Source: Pteria penguin (Eukaryota > Mollusca > Bivalvia > Pterioida > Pteriidae). From it: DNA of 64,000 bases. Shown in pieces: positions 23,157-34,839 of this stretch. A program made the translations under genes and the position numbers. How positions within the stretch are numbered: the stretch's first letter is position 1; every line of letters starts with the position of its first letter. The stretch spans positions 58,467,739-58,531,738 of the forward strand of contig CM068584.1 of the NCBI GenBank assembly GCA_035048485.1. Direction: 5' to 3'. The notes beneath the pieces are model-generated. The model saw only the letters and a program-made list of their open reading frames with translations, was not told where the DNA came from and did no database searches.

Positions 23157-23413
23157 AGAAAATTAAACGAGACTTACCTGTAAGTTGAAGTTTGATTGGA
23201 ATTCTATCGAGTCATAGTACGGAACGTAGGAATCATGGGCCCACCCGATATTGGGAACCCTCCCTAAGTGGTTCATGTGTCCACTTCGGGTTTTAAAGTC
23301 TGACCTGCCGCTCACCGCGCCTTTTCTCCCATGATTCCTACGTTCCGTACTGACTCGATAGAATTCCAATCAAACTTCAACTCACAGCTAAGTCTCGTTT
23401 AATTTTCTAATTA
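23157..23413. mobile_element. Foldback element derived from a DIRS relative
   Basis: Two arms of about 80-85 bases (about 23153-23240 and 23328-23413) are inverted copies, both containing GAATTCTATCGAGTCA-type and TACGGAACGTAGGAATCATG. The loop holds GACCTGCCGCTCACCGCGCC (about 23305-23324), the reverse complement of the sequence next to the left terminal repeat of the neighbouring DIRS element. The arms are clearly related to, but distinct from, the DIRS repeats. It is best read as an internally deleted relative reduced to its ends. The right arm reads towards TAAGTCTCGTTTAATTTTCT. It abuts the DIRS right end with no spacer. Confidence 0.72.
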
Positions 23414-23741
23414 TTGCATCAGTGTAGTACGCATACATGAATTAAAATAGTGTAGTCGGTTAAAACAAATCGGCGGGGAAGGGGTGGGGGAGACTTCTGG
23501 TCCTCCATACCAAAGCACGAGATCATTAATGGAGTTTGTTAGTTACATGTATACAATGTAACATATATTTTAGATGTTTATATCAGTGAAGTCTAGTTGT
23601 GTGTGCGTGTGTGAGAGAGAGAGAGAGGGTGTGTGTGAACTTTCTAATTGATTAAAAGAGCAATCTAAATTATGTGTACATTGAACTATCAAATTTGGTT
23701 GATTAGTATTATAAATTATTGTTATAGGTGATTCATCACAG
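23414..23741. other. Spacer with GT/GA microsatellite; possible Harbinger edge
   Basis: A GTGTGTGCGTGTGTGAGAGA run with more GA and GT (about 23596-23638) is the only landmark. The left terminus of the Harbinger transposon should lie here, but no terminal inverted repeat could be paired by eye with sequence near 28030. Confidence 0.5.
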
Positions 23742-24786
23742 ATGCAGGACGACTCGTCTTCGGTATCTAATAGCTGGACAGTCCAAGCCACGAAAACCCT
23801 TTTGACCAGTTACGAGAAGCGGAAAGAAAAATTCAATAGCCCTGTCATCAAGAAGAAAACTCTATGGCAGGAAATCACATCAGAAGTAAATAGAGAAATC
23901 GCTGCCAAGTTCACCATTTCCCAAGTAGAGGGGAGATGGAAGACATTTCTCGCGGCTTACCGTAAGCATACGGACGATCAAAAAAGACGGGACAGTAAAG
24001 AAAGACCTTCGAATACCTCGACATCATGAATGACATATTGGGTGATAGCCATTCGACTACACCAAAGTTTACCACTAGTAACATTAAGGTTTCACTCGAG
24101 CCAGAGGCAGGATGTAGCAAAGCACTCAGTAACTCGGAGAGTGACGAAGAAGGTAATCAACCTACATGTAATTCTAGTGCACAAAAGAAACGAAAATGTG
24201 GTACTGGAAAGGAAACCCATGTTAAAAGAAGAAAAGGTGTCTGGTGCCACCCAAATGATTTCCTTCTTGGAAAATTACAGAGAGAAAACCACAGAAAGGC
24301 AGGGGAAGCTGCTAAGAGAGCATAAGCTAGACATACAGAAAACATACAAATTATAAAAAGCCTTGTCGATGTCTTAAAGGACATGAAAAAAGATTAGATG
24401 TTGATGGTATGTTGTTTATATATACAAATGTCAACAAGATGTGTTTGTAAAACACAAGAATGCTTCCAGAGTCATTAATGTCAAGATGGCGATTTTCAGT
24501 ACATTTGTATAAGCTCAAGATGAGGGTTACAAAGTAATTGACCTGTATGTTTTATCATTTTTGAGTTCTTAAGATATCTAATATTTAAAAGTTCAAATTT
24601 CTGAAGCTTGACTGTTTATCATTTGCTTTTCTTTCAGATACACACGGTTATGAGAGTGATGCGACAATGACCTTTGACATTGAAAGCCATGAGTATGACA
24701 GTGATGCAACCACTACATGGGAATTGCCGACTTCGGACGATTCAGACAGTGATACTACAGTGACCTTTGAGTTTGAGGATGGATAG
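23742..24786 (+). pseudogene. Myb/SANT-like protein of a PIF/Harbinger transposon, two exons
   Basis: Residues 1-80 (TWVQATKTLL-like helix with WTVQATKTLLTSYEKRKEKF, then TLWQEITSEVN and QVEGRWKTFLAAYRK) form a trihelix Myb/SANT-like DNA-binding domain. Near 23985 a frameshift leads into KTFEYLDIMNDILG. A Ser/Glu-rich region, a KKRK basic patch (about 24190-24230) and a C-terminal helix follow. A TAA at 24323 and a shift in an A7 run near 24385 are further lesions. An intron from GTATGT (about 24408) to TTTCAG (24637) joins in phase to an acidic tail rich in SDD (24638-24786). In this superfamily the Myb-like protein carries the nuclease to the transposon ends. Convergent with the nuclease gene at 25597-27955. 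Confidence 0.85.
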
Positions 24787-24901
24787 GACAGTGATGATAA
24801 CTTTACACCCTCGCCATCCATACGGCATAGCATGTATGGATAAAGGTCAAATGTGTGAACTGAATTCTTTACCAAAATTTTGTAATTTATTTTTATAATC
24901 A

Positions 24902-25489
24902 GTCAAGGTGTGACAGATTTCCCTCCCTTTTGGAAATTACTGATATCCATTATTTTCCCTTTTTTAATAATATAGATAATATAACTGAAATTTGATGTTT
25001 CACAATGTGGAAATTAGTCAATATTCTTTTTCTAAAAATGGTTTAAATTCATCATGATGAATCTGTGCTTATTGTGGTGCATTTAGAAAATATTTTGCAT
25101 TTTTTATTCTGGTATAATTTCAATAATAAGGATTGATAGCACATCAAAACCATAGGTACTCGAAATGAAATTTTTATACAAACTCCTACCTTTCATCCTA
25201 TACTCTATTATAGACTGAAACGTAGGGGGTTGTATAAAAGTATTCATTTCAAGTGCAACATGTACCTATGATCAAAACAAGTAATGACAAAAATGGTACT
25301 GACAAAGATAAATGTAAGATTACTTTGAATGTGCACAATAATGATAAAAATAATTCTGACCTATTTAAATGTACCAAAATAATGATGATTTCAGATTTCT
25401 GAAAAAGGAAAATAAGGCGTCAACTTTCATATTTTAATAATATTTTTCCAAAAGGAAAAAAGATGAATATCAGTCACGCCCCTGACTAT
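24902..25489. mobile_element. MITE-like element with long imperfect inverted ends
   Basis: The left end GTCAAGGTGTGACAGATTTC and the reverse complement of the right end (GTCAGGGGCGTGACTGATAT) match, and the similarity goes on through TTTTGGAAA and TTATTTTCC for about 60 bases. The inside contains a second inverted pair, CATAGGTACTCGAAATGAAA (about 25152) against its partner ending near 25271. It sits between the two convergent Harbinger genes. No target duplication was obvious. Confidence 0.6.
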
Positions 25490-25596
25490 AAATTATAATG
25501 TAGAAGGAAGACATCCATTGTTGAAACTTGTTGTTGTTCATGAATGTTTTATTATGTTTTATTATGTTTATTTGATAATCACTGACAATACAGATT

Positions 25597-27955
25597 TTAA
25601 ATTGCATTTTCTGCATTAAGTTGCTGTGTTATCAATCGTCTCTTAAGATTGCCTTGCTGATCAGCACATTGTACTCCGTCTACCGGTGGAATGTTATCAT
25701 CTTGGTCATTTCCCAAACACTAATCCAATTCATCCTAATTAAGAGTGCAAATGTTGTGCAAAACACACGCAGTTGTGATTATTTTTAATATGAAATCAAT
25801 GTCACTGACATTCACAAACTGTAGTCTTCTGAATCGTCCTTTCAAAATACCAAACGCACTTTCAATTACTGAACGTGCACTGCACAAGGATCTGTTGGAA
25901 GTTTTTTATTCCATGTTGTTTAGATTTTCACTCTCTCTGTATGGCTTCATGATGTAGCTTGAAAGCGGATAGACCCCATCTCCAACGACATGGTTTGCCC
26001 ACACAAAAATGCCTGGTTTGTAAAGAAAGGAGAGTTTCGGTAAATTTGGGCATCATGTACCCGGCCTGGCCATCCACAGTATATATATCGGTAAATAATC
26101 GATCGTCTCTACAAATTGCTTGGAGAATCACCGAGTGATAACCTTTCCGGTTTACATAATCCATTTCTCTCTCTCTTGGGGATTTGATGGCAATATGTGT
26201 GCCATCTATAGCACCCAACACACCTGGAAATCCGTCTTTAGCGTTGAAACTATTTATAATGGCTAGCTTCTCAATATCTGTTGGCCATGAAATAAACTTC
26301 TTACATAAAGATGTGCTGAACACATTTAACATTTTTCTATTGTGTTCGAGAAACGTTGAGTCCTGAATATCAAAGCGATCTGATATTGAACGGATAGTCT
26401 CTGGTGTTCCTATATCCCATAAACTCATTAGAAGGTCTTTTTCAAGTGGTACTTGTGGTCTTCCGGCAGTTGCTTGGGCAAATTCTTCAAGACCTCCAAG
26501 ATGAGTCAAAATCAGTTCAAAAGTCTCTCTTGATACCCTGAACATCCTCTTAAAATCATCAGGTAAATACATTGGAACCACATCTTCAACATATCCACTC
26601 ACTTTATGACGGTCCTCTCTATTTCTGAAATAAAAATACAATAAATGAATAGTAATTAGTACACAACATGTACATGTATCTTGTATAATTTAAGGAGAAG
26701 TCTAATGTGACACACGTACCTCTGAGGCAATGGAGTTCAAGTCTGGCCTTTATCAGTTTGATCTAGTACATCAATTTGACCACAGGAACCAGTCGTTTGG
26801 TTTGTTGTCTGTGGAATCTGCTACTGTCTTAAAACTTGATAATTGCTTTCTTGTCAGAAAGTCATTAGTTATTGCCTTGAGGGCAATATATGCAAATACA
26901 GGAAAAAAGAAATTTCAATGATTGTCTACTGTGACCTTGGATCAAAGTCATGGCACACCGACTCACCACAAGGAATGTTTGTCTCAAATATAAAAGCGAC
27001 ATTGAACAAATACGACCTGGAGAAAAAAAAATCAATGTATAATAGCCTATTTTCCAATTACATGATCTAAGCGGCCCAGTTCCAGAAATACTGCTGTTTC
27101 CTTGACATTTGCATTGTGATGTTGATTATATAAATAGTGACATCATATTAAATCTCAAATGAACGTCACACAAAGCAAACTCCCGGGATTGGAAACAATT
27201 GCATATCTGGTCTAGGATCGCTTGCATAATCTTAATTGGAAAATATAGACTAGTCTATTGCATATGTATTATGATCAGCTTGACCTTGATCAGTTGATGT
27301 CTTGACCTTGGGTGAATTTGATATGACAGGCCTACATGTACATTCTATAAGAAGGCGATCACAGTAATGAACGTCAAGGGTCATATGAAATATTATTTCT
27401 TCATTATGTTGATTTGCCTACACTTATATCTTATTCTTACATATAAATTAATCCAAACATGCGAAAATTATAAAAATTCATATCTATTTCCCCACAACTT
27501 CGATTTAGTTTGGGGTTCAGCAGCCATTAAGACAACTCGCTGATATTTATCTATATTCCTATAATTAAATTTTCGCATGTTTTGGTTGGTGTGTGTCAAT
27601 ATGTGTAAGGCTAATCAATATAATGAAGAAATAATATTCCATATGGCCCTTGGCGTGCCTTGGCTTAACCGTGACCCTCAATTCTCCCTTGTCGTTCATT
27701 AGTATGACCATGAACAGACTATTTCTACCAATTCTGGGATAGTCTCATTGACCATTCTGGCGATTCTATTTTACGGCTATTTTTAGACTTAATATCGGGC
27801 ATAGCATTGAAAGTAAACACTTACATAGTGACACATGCGCTTGTAAATGCCAAAACATCAATGTCATCATCATCTTCCTCCTCTTGCATGCTTTGAAGTG
27901 CTTGTAACGCTACAACAGTGCTCATGATTACCAACGCCTCTTCATTTTCTGCCAT
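25597..27955 (-). pseudogene. HARBI1-type nuclease (PIF/Harbinger transposase), one intron
   Basis: Exon 1 (27955-27825, minus) starts at the ATG in GCCATATT context and encodes an acidic N-terminus (MAENEEALVIMSTVVALQAL). Its donor GTAAGTG and the acceptor TTTTTATTTCAG (ending 26625) join phase 2 to phase 2. Exon 2 (26624-25597) carries FRVSRETFELILTHLGGLEE, TIRSISDRFDIQDST and LGAIDGTHIAIKSP (first catalytic Asp), and GYHSVILQAICRDDRLFTDI. Around 26075 the frame shifts. The expected second Asp segment is garbled, then VVGDGVYPLSSYIMKPY-like and SVIESAFGILKGRFRRLQFV (Glu motif) appear in other frames. The usual HARBI1 length is about 350-400 residues, met here. It is dead because of at least two frameshifts. 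Confidence 0.92.
27362..27704. mobile_element. Foldback MITE inside the HARBI1-type gene's intron
   Basis: GTAATGAACGTCAAGGGTCA (27364-27383) and AATATTATTTCTTCATTATG on the left are mirrored on the right by GAAGAAATAATATTCC, CATATGGCCCTTGGCG and TTCATTAGTATG. Inner arms also pair over AAACATGCGAAAATT/AATTTTCGCATGTTTTGG. Arms of about 110 bases with small indels enclose a short loop near 27500. The insert lies between exon 1 and exon 2 on the plus-strand map. Confidence 0.68.
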
Positions 27956-28100
27956 ATTGGAATTCTTCTGACCGCTCGTTGTACTCGTTCGGAATACTAT
28001 TCTAACTGAAACACTTCTGTTTCCGGAAGATATAAATCGAATACGGCTAAAGTTGATTCAATACCGGTAGATTTTTTTATGCACTGAAGAATGTAAAGGT

Positions 28101-29588
28101 ATGATACAGGACACCATAGCAAGAATACGTTCGGATATTGAATCTCAGGAACAGATTGACGCCGTATATCAGGAAATAACAGACATTTACTATCGGGAAA
28201 TGAATGAAAAACTCCTTAAACTTAACATCCGTTCTAAAGGAAACAACAAACGTATTCGGCGGAAACTCAAACTGTGGTGGAACGATACGTTGGACGCATT
28301 GTTTCGAGCATATCACGAAGCAGAACGGAAGTTTTGAAAAAGTCGATGCCGCCATGAAAAGCTGACCCTTCGTAAAATATACAAAGACGCACAGAAAAAT
28401 TTCGATCGAGAATACCAACGGGTTAAGAAGCACTACAGTTATGAAGTAAAGATTGGCATAGCAGAATCCGAGAGTAAAATCCCCGCGAGTTCTGGCGTAA
28501 ACTTAAACAACTAGGACGACAAACTAAAAGAGACATATCTTTTGAAACCATCGATGAGAACGGAATAATACAAAGGGAGGACAAAATCGTACTAGACAAA
28601 TGGCGTCTAGTGACATACCTAGAAGAACATTGTATTCTCGCAGAAGAACAGAACGGATTTCGTAAAGATCGCTCATGTGAAGAACATATTTTTACATTAT
28701 CTAGTATTGTGCGGAATAGAAAAGCAAGAGAGTCAACATTCTGCTGCTTCGTGGATATGCAGGATTTTGTACGTGTTAATAGACAATACCTGTATTTTAA
28801 GCTTATAAAGATTGGAGTTTCCCATAAACATGTATCGCAACATTCAGAATTTACATAAAGAAACTGCAGCATCAGTGATACTTAATGACAAGCGTCCTGA
28901 TTGGTTCTCAATAACTTCCGGCGTGAAACAAGGTGACGTCATTTCGCCGACGTTATTTTCTATTTTCATTAACGATCTAGCTGTAAATGCGAAAAATAGC
29001 GGTTGTGACGTACCACTAGAAGACATCAATGTAAGTATTTTACTGTACGCTGACGATATTGTGCTCATAGCTCCCGATGAACATTCTCTTCAATCTTTGA
29101 TAAATATTGTCTGCTATTGGTGCATGAAATAGAAGTTAAGTGTGAACTTGGATAAGACTAAGATTGTACATTTTCGCAATCAGTCGCTCAAACTGAAACG
29201 GAATTCAAGTTTGGAGAAAACGTCATCGAAATACGGAAAAGCTATAAATATTTGGAAATAATGTAAACACTTTTCTTGACATTGCAAAAAAAAAAACGCA
29301 TTGATGTCAACCTTTGTTGAGAAATGGATAATCGAAAAAGGAAATCAATCTAAACTTCATCACTACGATCCTGTCAAAATAAGTTATTGTGCAGAAAATT
29401 ACGTCACACTGAATTTCTCTAAATCTACTATTTGTCAGTTGAGGTCGGGAACACTACCGCTAGCTATAGAGCACGGACGACATCATGGGATACCACGTGA
29501 TCAACGTATATGTAAAGAGTGTACACCTGAATGCAGTCGAGTCGGAAATACACTTTTTATTTCGTGGTTCAAAAAATATATATATTGA
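28101..29588 (+). pseudogene. LINE ORF2 remnant: reverse transcriptase and C-terminal Cys domain
   Basis: A basic linker (IRRKLKLWWNDTLDALFRAY) is followed by LAEEQNGFRKDRSCEEHIFT (28636-28695), SGVKQGDVISPTLFSIFIND (about 28919-28978) and the catalytic LLYADDIVLIAP (about 29041-29076). The first catalytic Asp block is damaged (CFVDMQDFVRVN, about 28746). Next come SVNLDKTKIVHF and, from 29301, a C-terminal domain with STICQLRSGTLPLAIEHGRH and RICKECTPEC. Those cysteines fit the nucleic-acid-binding end of LINE proteins. The coding sense resumes after the SINE (29857-30022) as SDKEKLLLLCSHKKLISPLA. At least five frame changes are present. Confidence 0.88.
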
Positions 29589-29856
29589 TTGATTGATTTT
29601 TGTTTTACGTCACACCACGCATATTTCACGTATATGATGACGGCATCTGCCTGATGCGGGGCATACAAATTTTGACCTTTGCAACGGACCCACCCGAAGC
29701 AGTGAGGGATCTTTAACGTGCCATGCGTACCACGGCACGGGGCCTCGGTTTTTACTGTCTCATCCGAAAGACAGAACACCGGCATGACCAGAGCGGGACT
29801 CGAACCCTGGTCTCCCGATCAGGAGTCCGACGCGATACCACTAGGCCATGCCGGCT
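29585..29856 (-). repeat. SINE (first family) inserted in the LINE
   Basis: The tail ATTGATTGATTGATTTTTGT, the inverted core, and the complete inverted tRNA head are present. Imperfect flanks TTCAAAAAATATATA (left) and TTCAAAATATATA (right, 29857-29870) look like a target duplication differing by two As. It splits the C-terminal coding region of the LINE, so the SINE is the younger. Confidence 0.9.
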
Positions 29857-30241
29857 TTCAAAATATATAACAATTCGATCTATATTATACCAATCTGTAA
29901 TTACTTTAACTGATTTTCCATCATTGTCCGATAAAGAAAAACTGCTATTGTTGTGTTCACATAAAAAGTTAATTTCTCCATTGGCAAAATATATTAAAAC
30001 AGCACTTGTAATTAAATCACATTAACTTAATATTAAACGGCGGTCAAGGACACTTTTATATCGACCACCTTTCGTCTTTCACCTTAATGTTCATTATTGA
30101 TTATTCGCGACTGATAAGCCAATTGGCTGGGTTATCTATACATTGTATTCTATGTAGTATATATTTTATATGTTAAACTTACTTGTTTTGATATTATACA
30201 ATGTATATACTTCCTGTCACGTTAATAAACATTATTATTAT

Positions 30242-30789
30242 TAGTACTACGATTTCTCCAAATAAGGCAATATGTCACGTGGTCTTCCCCAAATTTGGAA
30301 AAATTCCCATGAAGTGCGATCGAAATTCATAATCGGCTTGCGGCGAACGAATATTTTAACACACACAATAAGTGACAGAATAGTAAGTGTTTTAGGGCAA
30401 TTTATTGGTAATTTGAGTTAAGCAGACCTATGCTTAAACCTATTTCTGTGCAATGAAATTTCAATAATGAGTATAATAAAGCCAGTTTTGCGAGAATTTT
30501 TACTACTTTAAAGAAGGTACTACTTTGTTACGTGAATTAAGAAGGCGGTGCAGAGGTAAAATTTTTACGATCGCTTGTGTCAAAGCAAATGCTCGACGCC
30601 TTAATATATATATTTGCAATACAGATGATCACACTTCAGTATATTTTTCCAACATGCTCTTATTTATTCATTGGTTCACTTCATGACTTAATACTTCAGC
30701 TATCAGGTACATAGAAAATTACAAGGTAGGATATCTTTTAGTTTTAAAATGTTATACTTTATTTTTTTTTTTTTCTTCTCCTTATTTAG
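30242..30789. other. Non-coding spacer
   Basis: No gene was recognised. A long T-rich run (about 30758-30775) forms the polypyrimidine tract of the acceptor used by the next feature. Confidence 0.5.
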
Positions 30790-31881
30790 CACTTATGTCC
30801 TCTTCATCTGTCAAATCGATCACAGAGACGTCACTAATTCCGCCATCTTCCTCAACAGAAGATACATTTGGAATGGTTGAGGAGGATACTTCAACTACCT
30901 CTCCTGTGAAGGTAATTATGAATATTTAGTAATTTTGTTGTTTAGTTTTATATATAATTATGAACAATACAATAGCCATAAGACATGCTGTTAAACCTGT
31001 AATTTAGTTTCCACATTTACATTTTAGTCAACTGCAGTGAAGATTGTAGTAACAACAAAGGCGACAGAGGAAATACCACAATTAAACATGAGTTGGCAAA
31101 CAGTTACAGAAGTAAAAGTCCTGTTGATCGTTCTTATCTGTAAATTTTAGAAGTATTTCAAAGTCTTACACCTTTTAAAGTATTACAAAATGTTGGCATT
31201 AATATTCTTTCTTTTAACTTCTTCATCCCACTTTCTTTATTCTACTTTCACTATTCTCATTTTAACTTTTCTGTTTGGATTTTGCTTAAGAAAACTTTAT
31301 ATAAAAACAACCCCAAACAGGAAAAACCGTTCAAGATTCAGAGATAGAAATATATGCAAGAACTATGGCTATAAGAAAATCAAGATCATCAGCAACATGC
31401 ATTTTCGAAATTCCTACATACTCATTTACGGAGTTCATGAATGACACAGTGATAAAGGAAAAGGATAATTATACATGGTAACAGATAAACTGTAGATGAA
31501 TAGATGAAAAGAAACTAATATATCCTTCTTAAATTTGTCATGTTGAGAAATAATGGTTATATGCAGATTTTGAGTTTTAAGCGTTTATTGTTTATAAATA
31601 AAAAGAAAATAGATATATTATTTATATTAATTTAATTCTTTATTTTTTCAGTTTCCTGTGTTGGTGTAGGGTGCATGACAGTAACAAAGCAATGTTGCAA
31701 GACAAAAAGACAAATACATAGGAGAAGAAGAATTGGTGGAGAAGTAGAAACAGACAATGATGGACAATTAGGTGAACAATTACTAGTTAGAAGATCAGCT
31801 CGCCCTAATAAATGGTTTAAATCTAAGTTTGTTGGGTTACCTCCCGTAGGTCAGTCAAGAGATTTTTATTCATATTGTTAA
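30790..31881 (+). CDS. Candidate multi-exon gene, Ser/Thr-rich with membrane segment, unknown function
   Basis: An exon-like stretch 30790-30911 has a strong acceptor (T-run then TTATTTAG) and a GGTAATT donor, encoding SSSVKSITETSLIPPSSSTE and TSTTSPVK. A second, 31029-31114, follows TACATTTTAG and encodes KIVVTTKATEEIPQLNMSWQ; both are open in phase 0. A hydrophobic stretch with a basic flank lies at 31235-31310 (TILILTFLFGFCLRKLYIK). An open segment after CCCCAAACAG (31320-31490) encodes SEIEIYARTMAIRKSRSSAT. The last piece, 31650-31881, follows TTTTTTCAG and ends with SARPNKWFKSKFVGLPPV. Mucin-like ectodomain, membrane span and basic tail would suit a small surface protein. No family recognised; the chaining of exons is inference. 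Confidence 0.35.
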
Positions 31882-33322
31882 CTCTTTTAAGATAGCTGTT
31901 TGAAAGGTTTACTGAATTTTGCACCAATATTAAGTTTCAAAGAAAAATTATATCTAAATATTATTCATTTGTAAACCATTTGTATTTTGAAAGATAATTT
32001 TAAAGACATCCAGTCTGGATTTTGTTGATAAACGATCGAAACTTCACATTCTAACCCAAAACATGACTGACAACGGGAGATAACTCCTGTGAATTTTCAC
32101 CCAGCAAAAACCATGGTATCTATAGACATCACCTACAAACTCCTCTACATAACTTGCATAAAAAGCAGCTATGTAAGTAATACATACATTCCTAATTTGT
32201 TTTGAATTTTTTCTTGTCACAACAATAACAATTTAACACTATTTAAAACATTATTTGTTATCTAAATTTATCACTTTCAAAACTGTGTTTATCATTTAAT
32301 AATTTTCCTCAAGTGAACATTCCAAACTTCTTATTTTCCTGTCTGTCTACCTTCTGGTATAAATATAACATGTTGTATATAAAAAAAAGTAAGTGACAGA
32401 CTTACATATACGTTGTACATTGTTCATTTTGGATTAATTATATATTATTATAGTTGTATCGTTTCTTGAATTCGAAAAGAGCTTGTTGAAGGAGTGAGAT
32501 TGATATTTATTGTTACATTTATGCAAAAAGTGGCATAGTGTTTAGTTTTGTGTTTCATTTTGCAATAAATTGAGATGTTTTAATCAAACTAATAACATTT
32601 ATCTTACCATTGTTACTACATGAGAGTCAGCTGCACTGTATATTACTTTCATTTTCCTCCAAATCATCTTCCACATTCTCATCTAATAAAAATGTAGAAA
32701 TATTTATTAATTTTGGTGATTCTTACAGAAGACTTTACTTTCATTTTAATGTAGTTAAACAAAAATTTCTGTTTCCCTTTTAAAATATAGATATATTCAT
32801 ATATATTGTTCATTTGGATTAGTTTAAAATATACATGTAATTAATAGTTTGCTGAATTAGTGAGTTAGATATTTTCATTATTGTTATAATTATGCAAAAA
32901 CTTATATAGCCTACATGTAAAGGGTTATACAGATTTAGTTTTTGGTCGGATTGCAAAAGCAATTTCAGCTTATAGATCTATGATGTCTGTCTATTTATCT
33001 GACAATCTGTCTGTCAACAATTGGGTTAACGTTTGCAATTTAATTCATTGAGAGAAAACCAGTAGAGTATATTATTTGGGTAAAAGGTCAAAAGCTTTAC
33101 AATCCGACCATACTGTCTTTTGCGGTTTCTTTTTTCATTTGTTGTTTCATTTGTCCATCTTGCCTAAGGATCCAAGACGTTGTTAGAAATTACAATAGAA
33201 TTTGTTGTGATTTCTATATCTAAAGAAAAAAATATATAAACCTGTTGAAAAGTAGACCACGGCCATACATATTTGAAAGTAAAACACTGGATATGAGAAA
33301 TCATTCTGTCAGTTTCAATATG
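31882..33322. other. Intergenic, no gene seen
   Basis: Very AT-rich. No coding frame above noise, no repeat with recognisable family features. Confidence 0.55.
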
Positions 33323-33697
33323 AAAGCATAATGGGTCTGTATTTGTCTAAATCGGGTAGAAAATTAATACCATTCAAATATATATTGATTCGCTCTGTAT
33401 TGATCTGTTTCATAATAGAAGAAACAGAGATCCGCAATTATTAAGTATCTAGAAATTTGTCTGAAGGTCTTGAGCAGCGCCATATAGTGAAATGATATTG
33501 TAATGAATGTACGCATAATGGCTCTGTATTTGTCTAAATCGGGTAGAAAATTAATACCATTCAAATATATATTGATTCGCTCTGTATTGATCTGTTTCAT
33601 AATAGAAGAAACAGAGATCCGCAATTATTAAGTATCTAGAAATTTGTCTGAAGGTCTTGAGCAGCGCCATATAGTGAAATGATATTGTAATGAATGT
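33323..33697. repeat. 187-bp tandem duplication, near-identical
   Basis: The segment beginning TCTGTATTTGTCTAAATCGG is present twice, 187 bases apart (starts about 33335 and 33522). The copies differ at very few positions through GAGCAGCGCCATATAGTGAA and TGTAATGAATGT. ORFs on the minus strand here are simply the repeat translated. Confidence 0.93.
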
Positions 33698-34839
33698 TTG
33701 CTATCGAGTTGTCTTGGCCCGTCTATTAAAGTTCTTCCAAACACATCAATGATGTGGTGGTCTTTCCTCATCTAACTGGCGCTACCTATGCATTATAATC
33801 CTCTCTCTGTATATATTTGATATTGTTTATGTTGTTTCCCCGTAATTCCTTCGATACAGCTCTCCTTTTACTCATATTTAAATGCAGTACATTACCATAG
33901 AGCATTGGTGACATACATCAATCACGTAAGTATGTTGGGTTGATGCAAACGTGTTACAGGTGTCGCTATGATCAGAGGTCAAAGGCTACTTACAGGAGAT
34001 AATAAAACACATCCTCGATCCCGTAAATTGTAGATATAACAATGGAAAGATTGTGACAACTGTTATAGATTACAGATTTTATCAGTAATACGAATGTTCT
34101 TTATCCATTTACTGCATATATAACCCGCTGCTATGATACTGAATGAGTGAATTCCCTTCAAGACCCTCTCTTTGTTAGGTAAGAAACGGGTAGTTTTACC
34201 GTATAAAGCATGTTTTCCAATTCAAAGTGTCAGTAACACCTGCTGTTTGAGTATATTCAAAATGCTTATATAGTGCAGTTAATATAAGATCGCAAACTAG
34301 AGTGACCATAGCATGAAAACGCAAAAAGATTGGGGTAACAACATAAGGAAACTGATAGAATACTTTCAGTTATTACATACGTCCATTGCGTTATTTGTTA
34401 GGATACCTAACTTTGCCGTCAAAATGTTATATCATAATCATAGTAAATATTAGGGAGTGTGGGTATTCTGACACGGAGCAGTATACAATGAGGTCTGCTC
34501 TTCCAAGAACGCTCCAAGGAAAGTAGGACAGTCTCAAAGACCCTGCTAGGAGGATGGGTTACATATTAAAATAGTGATAATCAATCATGCTGGAGTTCAT
34601 AACAGAACTTTATGATCTATTTTAAGATATAAATTCTTGTCAACAACTTCTCAACTAGTCTTATAAATACCTAATTTTTATCATAACCAGGAAAACATAG
34701 TCTGCATACGAATTTTAAACTAGTTAACACCCAAAGAGAGTAGTAAAAATATGGCAGTCCCAGCACAGAAATATGACCTACCCCCTTTGTCCATATATAG
34801 GATTCAAACAAATAGGAGATATCTAAATGCATGACCACA
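33698..34839. other. Intergenic, no gene seen
   Basis: No coding frame or repeat family was recognised. Confidence 0.5.

Larger units (their letters stand above)
28080..30241 (+). mobile_element. 5'-truncated non-LTR retrotransposon (LINE), 2.2 kb
   Basis: It begins inside the ORF2 linker (28101-28337), continues with RT and a C-terminal Cys region, and ends with a 3' UTR and ATTATTATTATTAG-type tail (about 30228-30244). Frame breaks and one SINE interrupt it. The 3' repeat of ATT and the RT type recall CR1/L2-like elements; clade assignment is tentative. Confidence 0.87.

Noticed and set aside
28077..28872. Minus-strand ORFs
   Set aside because: Antisense shadows of the LINE ORF2 remnant.
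29501..29785. Protein-coding ORF across the SINE (minus strand)
   Set aside because: The same peptide recurs at every first-family SINE (933, 4480, 9267, 29501, 37863), so it is the repeat translated, not a gene.
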